From Rhodobium gokarnense (GTDB lineage: Bacteria > Pseudomonadota > Alphaproteobacteria > Rhizobiales > Rhodobiaceae), in contig NZ_JAOQNS010000005.1 of the NCBI RefSeq assembly GCF_025961475.1, positions 248,001 to 312,000 on the forward strand: 64,000 nucleotides of DNA, given 5' to 3'. The translations under genes and the position numbers were made by a program. The notes beneath the pieces are model-generated. The model worked only from the letters and a program-made list of their open reading frames with translations. It ran no database searches and was not told where the DNA came from. Shown here piece after piece: positions 8,033 through 15,738 of the stretch (position 1 is its first letter; each line of letters starts with the position of its first letter).

Positions 8033-9277
8033 ATGTCCCGTGTCGCCGTCGTCCTCAAGGGCTATCCGCGCCTTTCGGAGACCTTCATCGCCCAAGAGAT
8101 CCGCGAATTGGAAAAGCGCGGGCTCGACCAGATCATCGTCTCGCTGCGCCATCCGACCGATCCGCACCTGCACGACATCCACCGGGAAATCGAGGCGCCC
8201 GTCGTCTATCTCCCCGAATACCTGAAGGACGATCCGGCGCGGGTCCGGGCCGCGCGGCGCTGGGCCGAGGGCCTGTCGACAACGGCCGCCGCGCGCGCCG
8301 TTTTCGAGCGCGACCTCGCGCGCGACCGCAGCGCCAGCCGGCACCGGCGCTGGGGCCAGGCGCTGGTGCTCGCCCACGAACTGCCTGTCGACGTCACACG
8401 CCTGCACAGCCATTTCCTCCACACCCCGGCCTCCGTCACCCGCTATGCGGCGATGATCCGCGGCCTTCCCTGGTCGTTCTCCGCCCACGCCAAGGACATC
8501 TGGACGCTTCAGGAATGGGAGCTTTCGGAAAAGATCGCCAGCGCCGACTGGGGCGCCACCTGCACCCGGTTCAACGCGGAGTTCCTGAACCGTCTTGCCG
8601 ACCGGCCGGGCAAGGTCGACCTCGTCTATCACGGCCTCGACCTCGACCGCTTTCCGGCCAATGCGCCGGCGCCCTCCGACCGTGACGGCAGCGCGGCAAA
8701 ACCCGCGCGCATCCTCTCCGTCGGCCGGGCGGTAGAGAAGAAGGGCTATGACGACCTGCTGAAGGCCCTCTCAAGGCTGCCCGCCGATTTCCACTGGACG
8801 TTCACCCATATCGGCGGCGGCGCCCTGTCGACAAAGCTGAAGGCGCTCGGCGAGAAGCTCGGGCTTGGAGACCGGGTGACCTGGAAAGGCGCGCAGCCAC
8901 GGTCCGAGGTGATCGCGGCGGCCGCGAACGCCGACCTCTTCGTGCTCGCCAGCCGGATCACCAAATCCGGCGACCGGGACGGGCTGCCGAACGTGCTGAT
9001 GGAGGCGCAGCTCATGGGCGTTGCGGCCATCGGCACCGCCGTCTCCGCGATCCCGGAGCTGATCCTCGACGGCAAGACGGGCCTGTTGACGCCGGAGCAC
9101 GATCCGGTTGCGCTCGCCACAGCGATAGAAGCCCTCGGGCACGATCCGGCGCGGCGGGCGGCGCTTGCCGCAGCAGGGCGCGAGCGGGTGCGGCAGCACT
9201 TTTCCACCGAGCCCGGCATCGACCACCTCGCCCGCCGCTTCGGCCTTCAAGAGCGCCAGCGGCCGGCGGCGGAGTGA
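8033..9277 (+). CDS. glycosyltransferase family 4
   Basis: A 414-residue GT-B glycosyltransferase. The N-terminus reads GYPRLSETFI, a hallmark of exopolysaccharide GT4 enzymes of the colanic-acid WcaL/AmsK type. The central LSVGRAVEKKGYDDLL starts the nucleotide-sugar-binding domain, and a GLPNVLMEAQ-x-G segment provides the E-x7-E motif. It probably adds a hexose to a lipid-linked surface glycan at the inner face of the cytoplasmic membrane. It begins 21 nt after the first transferase and ends 6 nt before the next, consistent with one transcript. Confidence 0.85.
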   Translation: MSRVAVVLKGYPRLSETFIAQEIRELEKRGLDQIIVSLRHPTDPHLHDIHREIEAPVVYLPEYLKDDPARVRAARRWAEGLSTTAAARAVFERDLARDRSASRHRRWGQALVLAHELPVDVTRLHSHFLHTPASVTRYAAMIRGLPWSFSAHAKDIWTLQEWELSEKIASADWGATCTRFNAEFLNRLADRPGKVDLVYHGLDLDRFPANAPAPSDRDGSAAKPARILSVGRAVEKKGYDDLLKALSRLPADFHWTFTHIGGGALSTKLKALGEKLGLGDRVTWKGAQPRSEVIAAAANADLFVLASRITKSGDRDGLPNVLMEAQLMGVAAIGTAVSAIPELILDGKTGLLTPEHDPVALATAIEALGHDPARRAALAAAGRERVRQHFSTEPGIDHLARRFGLQERQRPAAE

Positions 9278-9283
9278 GGTCCG

Positions 9284-10378
9284 GTGCGGATCGCCTTCTA
9301 TGCGCCGATGAAGCCGCCGGACCACGACACGCCCTCCGGCGACCGGCTGATCGCGCGGCTCCTGATACACGCGCTCGAGGAGGCCGGGCACGAGGTCGTT
9401 CTAGCGAGCCGGTTCCGGAGTTGGGTGCGCGAGCCGGCAGAGCTTGAGGCCGTTGCCGAACAGGCCGCGGCGGAAGCGGCGCGGGTCATCGCGCATTTCC
9501 AGAGCACTGAAAAACCCGACCTCTTCCTCACCTATCACCTCTATCACAAGGCACCGGACTGGATTGGACCGCGCATCGCCGATGCCCTTTTCATCCCCTA
9601 TGCGGTGATCGAGGCGAGCCGAGCGATGAAGCGCGCGCGCGGCCCCTGGGCCTCCGGCTTTGCCGCCGCCGATGCCGCGCTCGCCCGTGCCGATGCGGTC
9701 GCCGCGCTGCACGAGGCGGACGCGGAGGGGCTCAGACCCGTCGTCGGCGACCGGCTGGAGATCATCCCGCCTTTCCTCGACACCGCGCCCTTTGCCGCCG
9801 TCGCCGGCAACCGGGCGCCGAACGATCCGCCGGTGATCGTCACCGCCGCCATGATGCGCCCCGGCAACAAGGCGGACTCCTATCGCCTGCTCGCGGAGGC
9901 GCTCGCGCGCTTGACGCACCGGCCCTGGCGCCATGTCATTGCCGGCGACGGACCGGAGCGCGGCGCCCTGCTGCCGCTGTTCGATCCGGCGCGCACCGAC
10001 TATGCGGGGCGCCTCGAACCGGAAGACATGCCGGCGCTCTATGCGCGTGGCGACATCTTCGCCTGGCCGGCGGTGACCGAACCCTTCGGCATGGTTTTTT
10101 TGGAGGCCCAGGCGGCGGGGCTCGCGATCGTTGCCGGCGCTGCGCGGGGCGTTCCGGACATTGTCGCCGACGGGGCCACCGGCCTCCTCGTGCCGCCCGG
10201 CGACGTCGATGCCTTCGCCGCCGCGCTTGACGATCTGCTTGCCGATGCGGAAAAACGACAGGCGATGGGCCGGGCGGCGGCGCGCCATGCGGCCGAAAAC
10301 CACGACATCTCCCAGGCGGTTCCGGCGCTCAACACCTTCCTCTCCCATGCCCGGCGCCACCATGCGGCGCGCAGTTGA
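9284..10378 (+). CDS. glycosyltransferase family 4
   Basis: A 364-residue GT-B enzyme starting at GTG 9284. The N-terminus MRIAFYAPMKPPDH with SGDRLIARLL is typical of a group of alphaproteobacterial GT4 proteins. The C-terminal domain has WPAVTEPFGMVFLEAQAAG, containing the E-x7-E donor-binding motif, and then GVPDIV and GLLVPPGD. A cytoplasmic sugar transferase for a surface glycan is the expected role; specificity cannot be read from sequence. It lies 6 nt after the preceding transferase. Confidence 0.85.
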   Translation: MRIAFYAPMKPPDHDTPSGDRLIARLLIHALEEAGHEVVLASRFRSWVREPAELEAVAEQAAAEAARVIAHFQSTEKPDLFLTYHLYHKAPDWIGPRIADALFIPYAVIEASRAMKRARGPWASGFAAADAALARADAVAALHEADAEGLRPVVGDRLEIIPPFLDTAPFAAVAGNRAPNDPPVIVTAAMMRPGNKADSYRLLAEALARLTHRPWRHVIAGDGPERGALLPLFDPARTDYAGRLEPEDMPALYARGDIFAWPAVTEPFGMVFLEAQAAGLAIVAGAARGVPDIVADGATGLLVPPGDVDAFAAALDDLLADAEKRQAMGRAAARHAAENHDISQAVPALNTFLSHARRHHAARS

Positions 10379-10394
10379 AGTCAAAGAGGCGATC

Positions 10395-11534
10395 TTGAAA
10401 GCCCTCATCTACGTCCAGCATCTTCTCGGCACCGGCCATGCGGTGCGCGCCGCGGCAATCGCCCGTGCCCTCGGCGCGCGCGGCGTCGACACCCTGTTCG
10501 TCACCGGCAACGCGCTGCCGCCGACGCTCTCGCTCGACGGCGTCTCCGTCATGGAACTCCCCCATGCGCGGGCCGCCGACGCCAGCTTCCAGACCATAAT
10601 CGGCGGCGACGACGCGCCCATCGACGCGGCCTGGAAGGCGATGCGCGCCGACCGGCTGCTGACAACCTTTCGCGACCACCGACCGGACATCCTCCTCACC
10701 GAGACCTACCCTTTTGGCCGCAAGAAATTCGCCTTCGAACTCGATCCGCTCCTCGACGCCGCCCACGCGGAAGGACGTCCGCTGATCGCCACCTCGATCC
10801 GCGATATCCTCGTCAGGAAGGACGACCCGGCGAAGGAAAAGCGCATGGCGGAGATCGCCCGCGACCGCTACGACCTCATCCTCGTCCATGCCGACGGGGA
10901 GATCGTCCGGCTGGAGGATTCCTTCCCCTTCGCCGGGGAGGTCGCGCCTCTCGTCCGCTACACAGGCTATGTGCACGAGGCACGGTCTGCCGTGGCGCCC
11001 GCCGGCGAAGGCATCGACGAGGTCATCGTCTCCTGCGGCGGCGGCGCCGTCGGCGGCGAGCTTCTGGATGCCGCGCTCAGCGCGCGGGCGCTGTCGCAAC
11101 GGGCGGGGGACGCCACCTGGCGGCTCCTCGTCGGCCACAGCCACGGGGCGGAAACGCTGGAAAAGCTGGCGGCCGGTGCGCCCGATGGCATCGTCGTGGA
11201 ACGTGCCCGGCCGGATTTCCCGGAACTTTTGAAACGTGCGCGGCTGTCGGTCAGCCAGGCCGGTTACAACACGGCCATCGACATCCTCGTCGCCGGGGTG
11301 CCCAGCGTCTTCGTGCCGTTCAAGGCGGGCGGCGAGACCGAGCAGACCCAGCGCGCCGAACTGCTTGCTGCGCGTGGGCTCGCCGAAGTGGTGGCCGAGG
11401 AGGATTTGACGCCCAAAAACCTTGCCGCGGCCGTCGATGTGGCACTATCCCGCCCGCCGTCGCGGCTCGACGTCGACCTCGGCGGGGCGGCGAGGAGTGC
11501 GGATATCCTGATTGCCGAAGCGGAGAAGCGATGA
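10395..11534 (+). CDS. predicted GT-B glycosyltransferase (COG4671-like), second copy
   Basis: A 379-residue protein. TTG 10395 is chosen because AGAGG lies 5 nt upstream and the product then starts with the fold's first strand, KALIYVQHLLGTGH. An ATG at 10362 inside the preceding gene is possible but adds an unlikely tail. The C-terminal half has SVSQAGYNTAIDIL and FVPF-GGETEQTQRA, the donor-binding signature shared with MurG-like and COG4671 transferases. It is a distant paralogue of the first gene of the cassette. The stop overlaps the deacetylase start by ATGA. Confidence 0.75.
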   Translation: MKALIYVQHLLGTGHAVRAAAIARALGARGVDTLFVTGNALPPTLSLDGVSVMELPHARAADASFQTIIGGDDAPIDAAWKAMRADRLLTTFRDHRPDILLTETYPFGRKKFAFELDPLLDAAHAEGRPLIATSIRDILVRKDDPAKEKRMAEIARDRYDLILVHADGEIVRLEDSFPFAGEVAPLVRYTGYVHEARSAVAPAGEGIDEVIVSCGGGAVGGELLDAALSARALSQRAGDATWRLLVGHSHGAETLEKLAAGAPDGIVVERARPDFPELLKRARLSVSQAGYNTAIDILVAGVPSVFVPFKAGGETEQTQRAELLAARGLAEVVAEEDLTPKNLAAAVDVALSRPPSRLDVDLGGAARSADILIAEAEKR

Positions 11535-12283
11535 GCACGGACGAAGCCAGCTTTGCCGCTATCCTGACCGACCGGCTCGACAAGGCCGGGGAGACCGGCA
11601 CGCGCCTGTCCTTCTGGTGGCGGGACGACGATGCCGTCGCGCCCTCCCCCGCCCTAGACCGGCTGCTGGCCTTGCGCGCCCGATTCGACGTTCCGCTGGC
11701 ACTCGCCGTGATCCCCGAAGGCGCGACGCAAGCGCTTGCCGAGCGTCTCGCTTCGGAGCCGGCCGTCGCCGTCCTGCAGCACGGCTGGGCGCACGCGAAC
11801 CATCAGCCGGCGGGCGAGAAAAACGCCGAACTCGGTAACGGACGGCCGGCGGACAAGGTGCTGGCCGAATTGGCGCGGGGACGGGAGAGGCTCTCGGGTC
11901 TCTTCGGCGACCGGTTCCGGCCGGTGCTGGTGCCGCCCTGGAACCGCATCGCGGCCGATGTCGCCGACCGCATCCCGCAGGTCGGGCTCACCGGGCTGTC
12001 CACCTTCGCCAGGGCCGACGGCCGGCCGCATCGGGTCAACACCCACCTCGATCCGGTCGCCTGGAAGACCACCCGCAGCTTTGCCGGCTGGGACGACGCG
12101 GCGGCAACGATCGCGGCCGAACTCGACCGACGCATCGCCGGCGACGCCGAACCCTTCGGCCTCCTCACCCATCACCTCGTCCACGACGCGGCGCTGTGGC
12201 GGTTCGTGGAGGTTTTCCTGGAGGTGACGGCGCGGCACCCGGCGGTGACTTGGCCGGATACGGACACGCTCTTCGGGCTTTGA
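11531..12283 (+). CDS. polysaccharide deacetylase-like (CE4/NodB-fold) protein
   Basis: A 250-residue protein with the deacetylase landmarks in order: a WWRDDDA segment (29-35) supplying the Asp pair, HGWAHANH (84-91) supplying the metal-binding His residues, and PPWNR (135-139), the conserved substrate-side loop. It would remove acetyl groups from N-acetylated sugars of the glycan built by the neighbouring transferases. No signal peptide is evident, so it may act on a cytoplasmic lipid-linked intermediate. It starts within the stop codon of the upstream transferase gene, so the two are translationally coupled and it closes the cassette. Confidence 0.8.
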   Translation: MSTDEASFAAILTDRLDKAGETGTRLSFWWRDDDAVAPSPALDRLLALRARFDVPLALAVIPEGATQALAERLASEPAVAVLQHGWAHANHQPAGEKNAELGNGRPADKVLAELARGRERLSGLFGDRFRPVLVPPWNRIAADVADRIPQVGLTGLSTFARADGRPHRVNTHLDPVAWKTTRSFAGWDDAAATIAAELDRRIAGDAEPFGLLTHHLVHDAALWRFVEVFLEVTARHPAVTWPDTDTLFGL

Positions 12284-12313
12284 CGCTAGGGGGGACTCCG
12301 CCCCATCGACCCT

Positions 12314-12492
12314 CCGTCGTCACCCCGGGCGAAGCGAAGCGGAGACCCGGGGCCTAATGCCCGTTTCGGCGCGGTAGCCCGTCGACGGTTTGGCGCGACC
12401 TGCTTCCAGGCCACATCCCCGTTCCGTCAACCGACGACATACCGACTTGAGACGGGCAATAGGCCCCGGCTCGGGGGCCGGGGTGACGACGG
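12314..12492. repeat. palindromic intergenic repeat, family 1, copy A
   Basis: A 179 bp imperfect inverted repeat. The left arm begins CCGTCGTCACCCCGG and runs into CCCGGGGCCTAATGCCCGT; the right arm reads the complement, ACGGGCAATAGGCCCCGG followed by CCGGGGTGACGACGG. The centre carries CAACCGACGACATACCG. The same element in reverse orientation lies at 60086-60258. It has no coding capacity and follows the glycan cassette by 30 bp. A miniature dispersed repeat or structured RNA element is likely; it is not an insertion sequence, because no transposase is present. The 12493-12626 stretch beyond it shows no recognisable feature. Confidence 0.8.
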
Positions 12493-12626
12493 AGTGTTAG
12501 GCGAGCGGGAGCGTGTCGTTTTCGACGGTGAGGGAGAGGAAGCGGCATCGCGTTTGTGCGGAGCAGACGGCCTGCGCCGGCGACCTTTACGGCTGCGGAT
12601 GGGATTTGCCGTAGACGACGCAGTGT

Positions 12627-12783
12627 CTGGATTGCTTCGCTTCGTTCGCAATGACGGTTGAGATTCCCGTAATTTTTCAACGTCATTGCGAGTGAGCGGA
12701 GCGAGCGCGGCAATCCAGAGCTGCACGCACGGAGTCTGTCGCTCTGGATCGCCGCGTCGGCCTACGGCCTCCTCGCGATGACG
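12627..12783. repeat. palindromic intergenic repeat, family 2, copy A
   Basis: A palindromic unit with left arm CTGGATTGCTTCGCTTCG then CGCAATGAC, and right arm GTCATTGCGAG then GCAATCCAG (12627-12718). A diverged half-unit follows (CTGGATCGCCGCG to CGCGATGAC, to 12783). Repeats of the GTCATTGCGAG...GCAATCCA type are dispersed in intergenic regions of many bacteria. The related copy B is at 59903-60023. Together with family 1 it fills most of the 544 bp gap between the deacetylase and methyltransferase genes. Confidence 0.75.
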
Positions 12784-12827
12784 GGAGAGTTCGTGGCTAT
12801 TCCCCCAGCAAAAAATGCTCCGGGAAA

Positions 12828-13493
12828 TCACCCCTTCTTGCGTACCAGCAGCATGCCGTCGCCCAGCGGCAGCATGGAGACGTCGACGCGGGGGTCGTCG
12901 TGGGCCGTTTTTGCGAGCATGCGGATGCCGTTGGTGGATTTTTTCTGGTCGTCCGGATCGGCGACCGAGCCGCCCCAGAACATGTTGTCGGCGACGATGA
13001 GGCCGCCGGGCCGGATGAGGCCGAGGACCAATTCGTAATAGGCGGGGTATTTCTGCTTGTTGGCGTCGATATAGGCCATGTCGAAACTCTCCGACCGCCC
13101 CTCCTCCGCCAGCGCCTTGAGAGTGTCGGAAGCATCGCCGAGGCGCAGGTCGATGCGGGCTTCGACGCCGGCCTCATGCCAGTATGGGCGGCCTATGGCT
13201 GCGAACTCATCGACCACATCGAGGGTGACGATTTCGGCGTCGTCGGGCATGGTCAGCGCCATCCACAGCGCCGTGTAGCCGGTGAAGGTGCCGACTTCCA
13301 GGAACGAGCGGGCGCCCGATATCAGCGCCAACATCGACAGGAACTGGCCCTGTTCGGGCGCGCTCGCCCAGCTTGCCTCTCCAAGCTTGAGGGTTTCTTC
13401 GCGCAGGCGCCGGACGATCTCCGGCTCGCGCACGCCGTTGGCGAGGAGATAGTCCTGCATGCCTTGCGAAAGGCCGTGGGAGCGTGCCGTCAT
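12828..13493 (-). CDS. class I SAM-dependent O-methyltransferase
   Basis: A 221-residue protein starting at ATG 13493. It has the CCoAOMT-type (Methyltransf_3) features: the SAM-binding loop EVGTFTGYTA (66-75), the acidic TLDVVDE strand end, the metal-binding YIDANK segment (141-146) and ADNMFWGG (168-175). It would methylate a hydroxyl, probably a catechol-like group, using SAM and a divalent metal. It is 52 nt downstream of the ABC importer operon on the same strand and may be its last gene, but a functional link is not evident. Length agrees with bacterial family members. Confidence 0.85.
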   Translation of the reverse strand: MTARSHGLSQGMQDYLLANGVREPEIVRRLREETLKLGEASWASAPEQGQFLSMLALISGARSFLEVGTFTGYTALWMALTMPDDAEIVTLDVVDEFAAIGRPYWHEAGVEARIDLRLGDASDTLKALAEEGRSESFDMAYIDANKQKYPAYYELVLGLIRPGGLIVADNMFWGGSVADPDDQKKSTNGIRMLAKTAHDDPRVDVSMLPLGDGMLLVRKKG

Positions 13494-13545
13494 TCTGGGT
13501 GTCCGTTGTCTGTGGGGATGGCAGCGATATAGGGCGCTGCGGCCG

Positions 13546-14709
13546 TCACTTGTAGGGATCGGCGGCGTCGCGCAGACCATCGCCCATGAAGTTGAAGGCG
13601 AGCACGACGATGATCACCGGCAGCACAGGCGCCATCAGCCAGGGATAGATGGTGACGACGGAGATGTTCTGCGCCTCGTTGAGGAGCACACCCCAGGAGA
13701 CTGCGGGACGCCGGAGCCCGAGGTCGAGATAGGAGAGCGCCGTCTCGCCGAGGATCATGCTCGGGATGGAGAGCGTCGCGCTGGCGATGATGTGGCTGGA
13801 AAAGCCCGGCAGCAGGTGCCGGCGGATGATGCGCGAGGGTTTTGCGCCCATATAGACCGCGGCCTTGGCGTATTCCTCCTCGCGCAGAGCCAGGAGCTTG
13901 GAGCGCACGGCGCGGGCAAGGCCCGGCCAGTCGAGGAGGCCGAGGATGACGGTAATCCCGACATAGACCCAGAACGGGCTCCAGGTGACCGGCAGCGCGG
14001 CCGACAGCGCCATCCAGAGCGGCAGTTCGGGCAGCGCGTTCATGATCTCGATGACGCGCTGGATGGCGGAATCGATGAGGCCGCCGAAGAAGCCGGCGAT
14101 GCCGCCGATGATGAGGCCGAGGACGATGGAGATGGCGACGCCGATAAGACCGACGGTGAGCGACAGCCGGGCGCCGTAGACGAGGCCGGAGAACATGTCG
14201 CGGCCGAGCCGGTCGGTGCCGAGCAGATAGACCGTGCCGCCCTCCGCCGGGCAGAACAGGTGAAACCGTGCCTCGACGAGGTCCCAGAACCGGTAGGGCG
14301 CGCCGGAGCAGAAGAAGCGCAGGGGCTGCACGTCGTCATGGTCGACGTCGTAGTCCCATTTCAGGAGCTCCAGGTTCACCCGCGCCCTGGTGCCGTAGAC
14401 GAAGGGGCCGACGAAGCTGCCGTCGTGAAAGAAATGCACCATCTGCGGCGGCGCATAGAGGTGGTCGTTGTCGCGGTGGTGGGGCGGATAGGGCGCGATC
14501 GCCTCGGCGAAGGGCACGGACATATAGAACAGGATGAGCAGGAAGGCCGAGGCGACGGCGACCCGGTGGCGGCGGAATTTCCACCACATGATCCGCCACT
14601 GGGAGGCCTGGTAGAACCTCTCCTGCTCCGGCGTCAGCGCCTCTGCGACCAGCGGGTCGAACGGCGCCGCGTCGACGTAGTGGCCTCCGGTTCCCTCCTT
14701 CGCGCCCAT
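13546..14709 (-). CDS. dipeptide-type ABC importer permease (OppC/DppC family)
   Basis: A 387-residue inner-membrane permease. A cytoplasmic N-terminal extension precedes the first membrane helix (about 50-72). A long periplasmic segment of about 120 residues follows, ending at the family motif LLGTDRLGRDMFSGL. The five-helix BPD_transp_1 core then carries the ATPase-contact loop EEYAKAAVYMGAKPSRIIRRHLLP. The periplasmic insertion is longer than in E. coli OppC and puts it in the long-permease subgroup. It abuts the OppB-type gene with no spacer and completes the transporter with it. Confidence 0.9.
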   Translation of the reverse strand: MGAKEGTGGHYVDAAPFDPLVAEALTPEQERFYQASQWRIMWWKFRRHRVAVASAFLLILFYMSVPFAEAIAPYPPHHRDNDHLYAPPQMVHFFHDGSFVGPFVYGTRARVNLELLKWDYDVDHDDVQPLRFFCSGAPYRFWDLVEARFHLFCPAEGGTVYLLGTDRLGRDMFSGLVYGARLSLTVGLIGVAISIVLGLIIGGIAGFFGGLIDSAIQRVIEIMNALPELPLWMALSAALPVTWSPFWVYVGITVILGLLDWPGLARAVRSKLLALREEEYAKAAVYMGAKPSRIIRRHLLPGFSSHIIASATLSIPSMILGETALSYLDLGLRRPAVSWGVLLNEAQNISVVTIYPWLMAPVLPVIIVVLAFNFMGDGLRDAADPYK

Positions 14710-15732
14710 CTAGTGTCCTTTCGCGCCGAAGCGGATGCGCGGGTCGAGGATGCCGAGCAGGATGTCGGAGACCAGCATGCCGACCAGCGTCAGGACTGCG
14801 ACGAAGAGCAGGATGAAGCCGGAGAGGAACTGGTCCTGGGAGCGCAGGGCATCAAGTAGGACCGGGCCGACCGTCGGCAGGTTGAGGACGACGGAGACGA
14901 TGACCGAGCCGGAGACCAGCGACGGGATCAGATTGCCGATGTCGGCGATGAACGGGTTGATCGCCATCCGCAGCGGGTATTTCACCAGGAGCCGGTTTTC
15001 CGACAGGCCTTTGGCGCGTGCCGTCGTCACATACTGCCTGTGCAGTTCGTCGAGGAGGTTGGCGCGCAATCTCCGGATCATGCCGGCAGTGCCGGCCGTG
15101 CCGATGACGATGGTCGGCACGATCAGATGGCTCAGCACCGAGCCGATTTTCCCCATGCTCCAGGGCTGGCCGATATAGGCCGGGTCCATCAGCCCGCCGA
15201 TGGAGAGCCCGAACCAGCGGTTGGAGAAATAGAGAAGGATCAGGCCGAGCAGGAAGTTCGGCGTCGCAAGGCCGATATAGCCGAGGAAGGTAAAGCCGTA
15301 GTCGCCCCAGCTATATTGCCGCGTCGCGGAATAGATGCCGATCGGAAAGGCGACGATATAGACGAAGAGGACGGTGGCGAAATTCAGCACCACGGTCAGC
15401 GGCAGGGCCGGCCCGACCACCTCGGCGACCGGTTTGTCGTATTCGAACGACCAGCCCCAATTGCCCTCCAGGAGCCCGTTGAAGCCGTTCGGTCCCGGCC
15501 AGGCGCCGATCCAGATCAGGTAGCGCTCGAAGAACGGCCGGTCGAGGGCGAATTCGGCGCGCAGATATTCGACCTTGGCGATGGAGGCCTCCTCGCCGAG
15601 GGCCTTCAGTTGGGCGATCTGGTTGGAGAGATAGTCGCCGGGCGGCAGTTCGATGATGAAGAAGGTCAAAAGGCTGATGACCGCGAGCGTCGGGATCATC
15701 GTCAGAATGCGACGGACGATGTAACTCAGCAT
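14710..15732 (-). CDS. dipeptide-type ABC importer permease (OppB/DppB family)
   Basis: A 340-residue inner-membrane permease. It begins MLSYIVRRILTMIPTL, the standard first helix of OppB/DppB proteins, and continues with the large periplasmic loop and the C-terminal transport core. The ATPase-contact loop includes YVTTARAKGLSENRLL. It lies 6 nt after the solute-binding protein gene and directly before the OppC-type gene. Partner permease and ATPase are both in the operon, so this importer is complete. Confidence 0.9.
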   Translation of the reverse strand: MLSYIVRRILTMIPTLAVISLLTFFIIELPPGDYLSNQIAQLKALGEEASIAKVEYLRAEFALDRPFFERYLIWIGAWPGPNGFNGLLEGNWGWSFEYDKPVAEVVGPALPLTVVLNFATVLFVYIVAFPIGIYSATRQYSWGDYGFTFLGYIGLATPNFLLGLILLYFSNRWFGLSIGGLMDPAYIGQPWSMGKIGSVLSHLIVPTIVIGTAGTAGMIRRLRANLLDELHRQYVTTARAKGLSENRLLVKYPLRMAINPFIADIGNLIPSLVSGSVIVSVVLNLPTVGPVLLDALRSQDQFLSGFILLFVAVLTLVGMLVSDILLGILDPRIRFGAKGH

Positions 15733-15738
15733 TCCGGG

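Noticed and set aside
12284-12827. Degenerate insertion sequence or short genes in the gap
   Set aside because: Open frames here read through palindromic repeats in several phases, and no transposase-like motif was seen.
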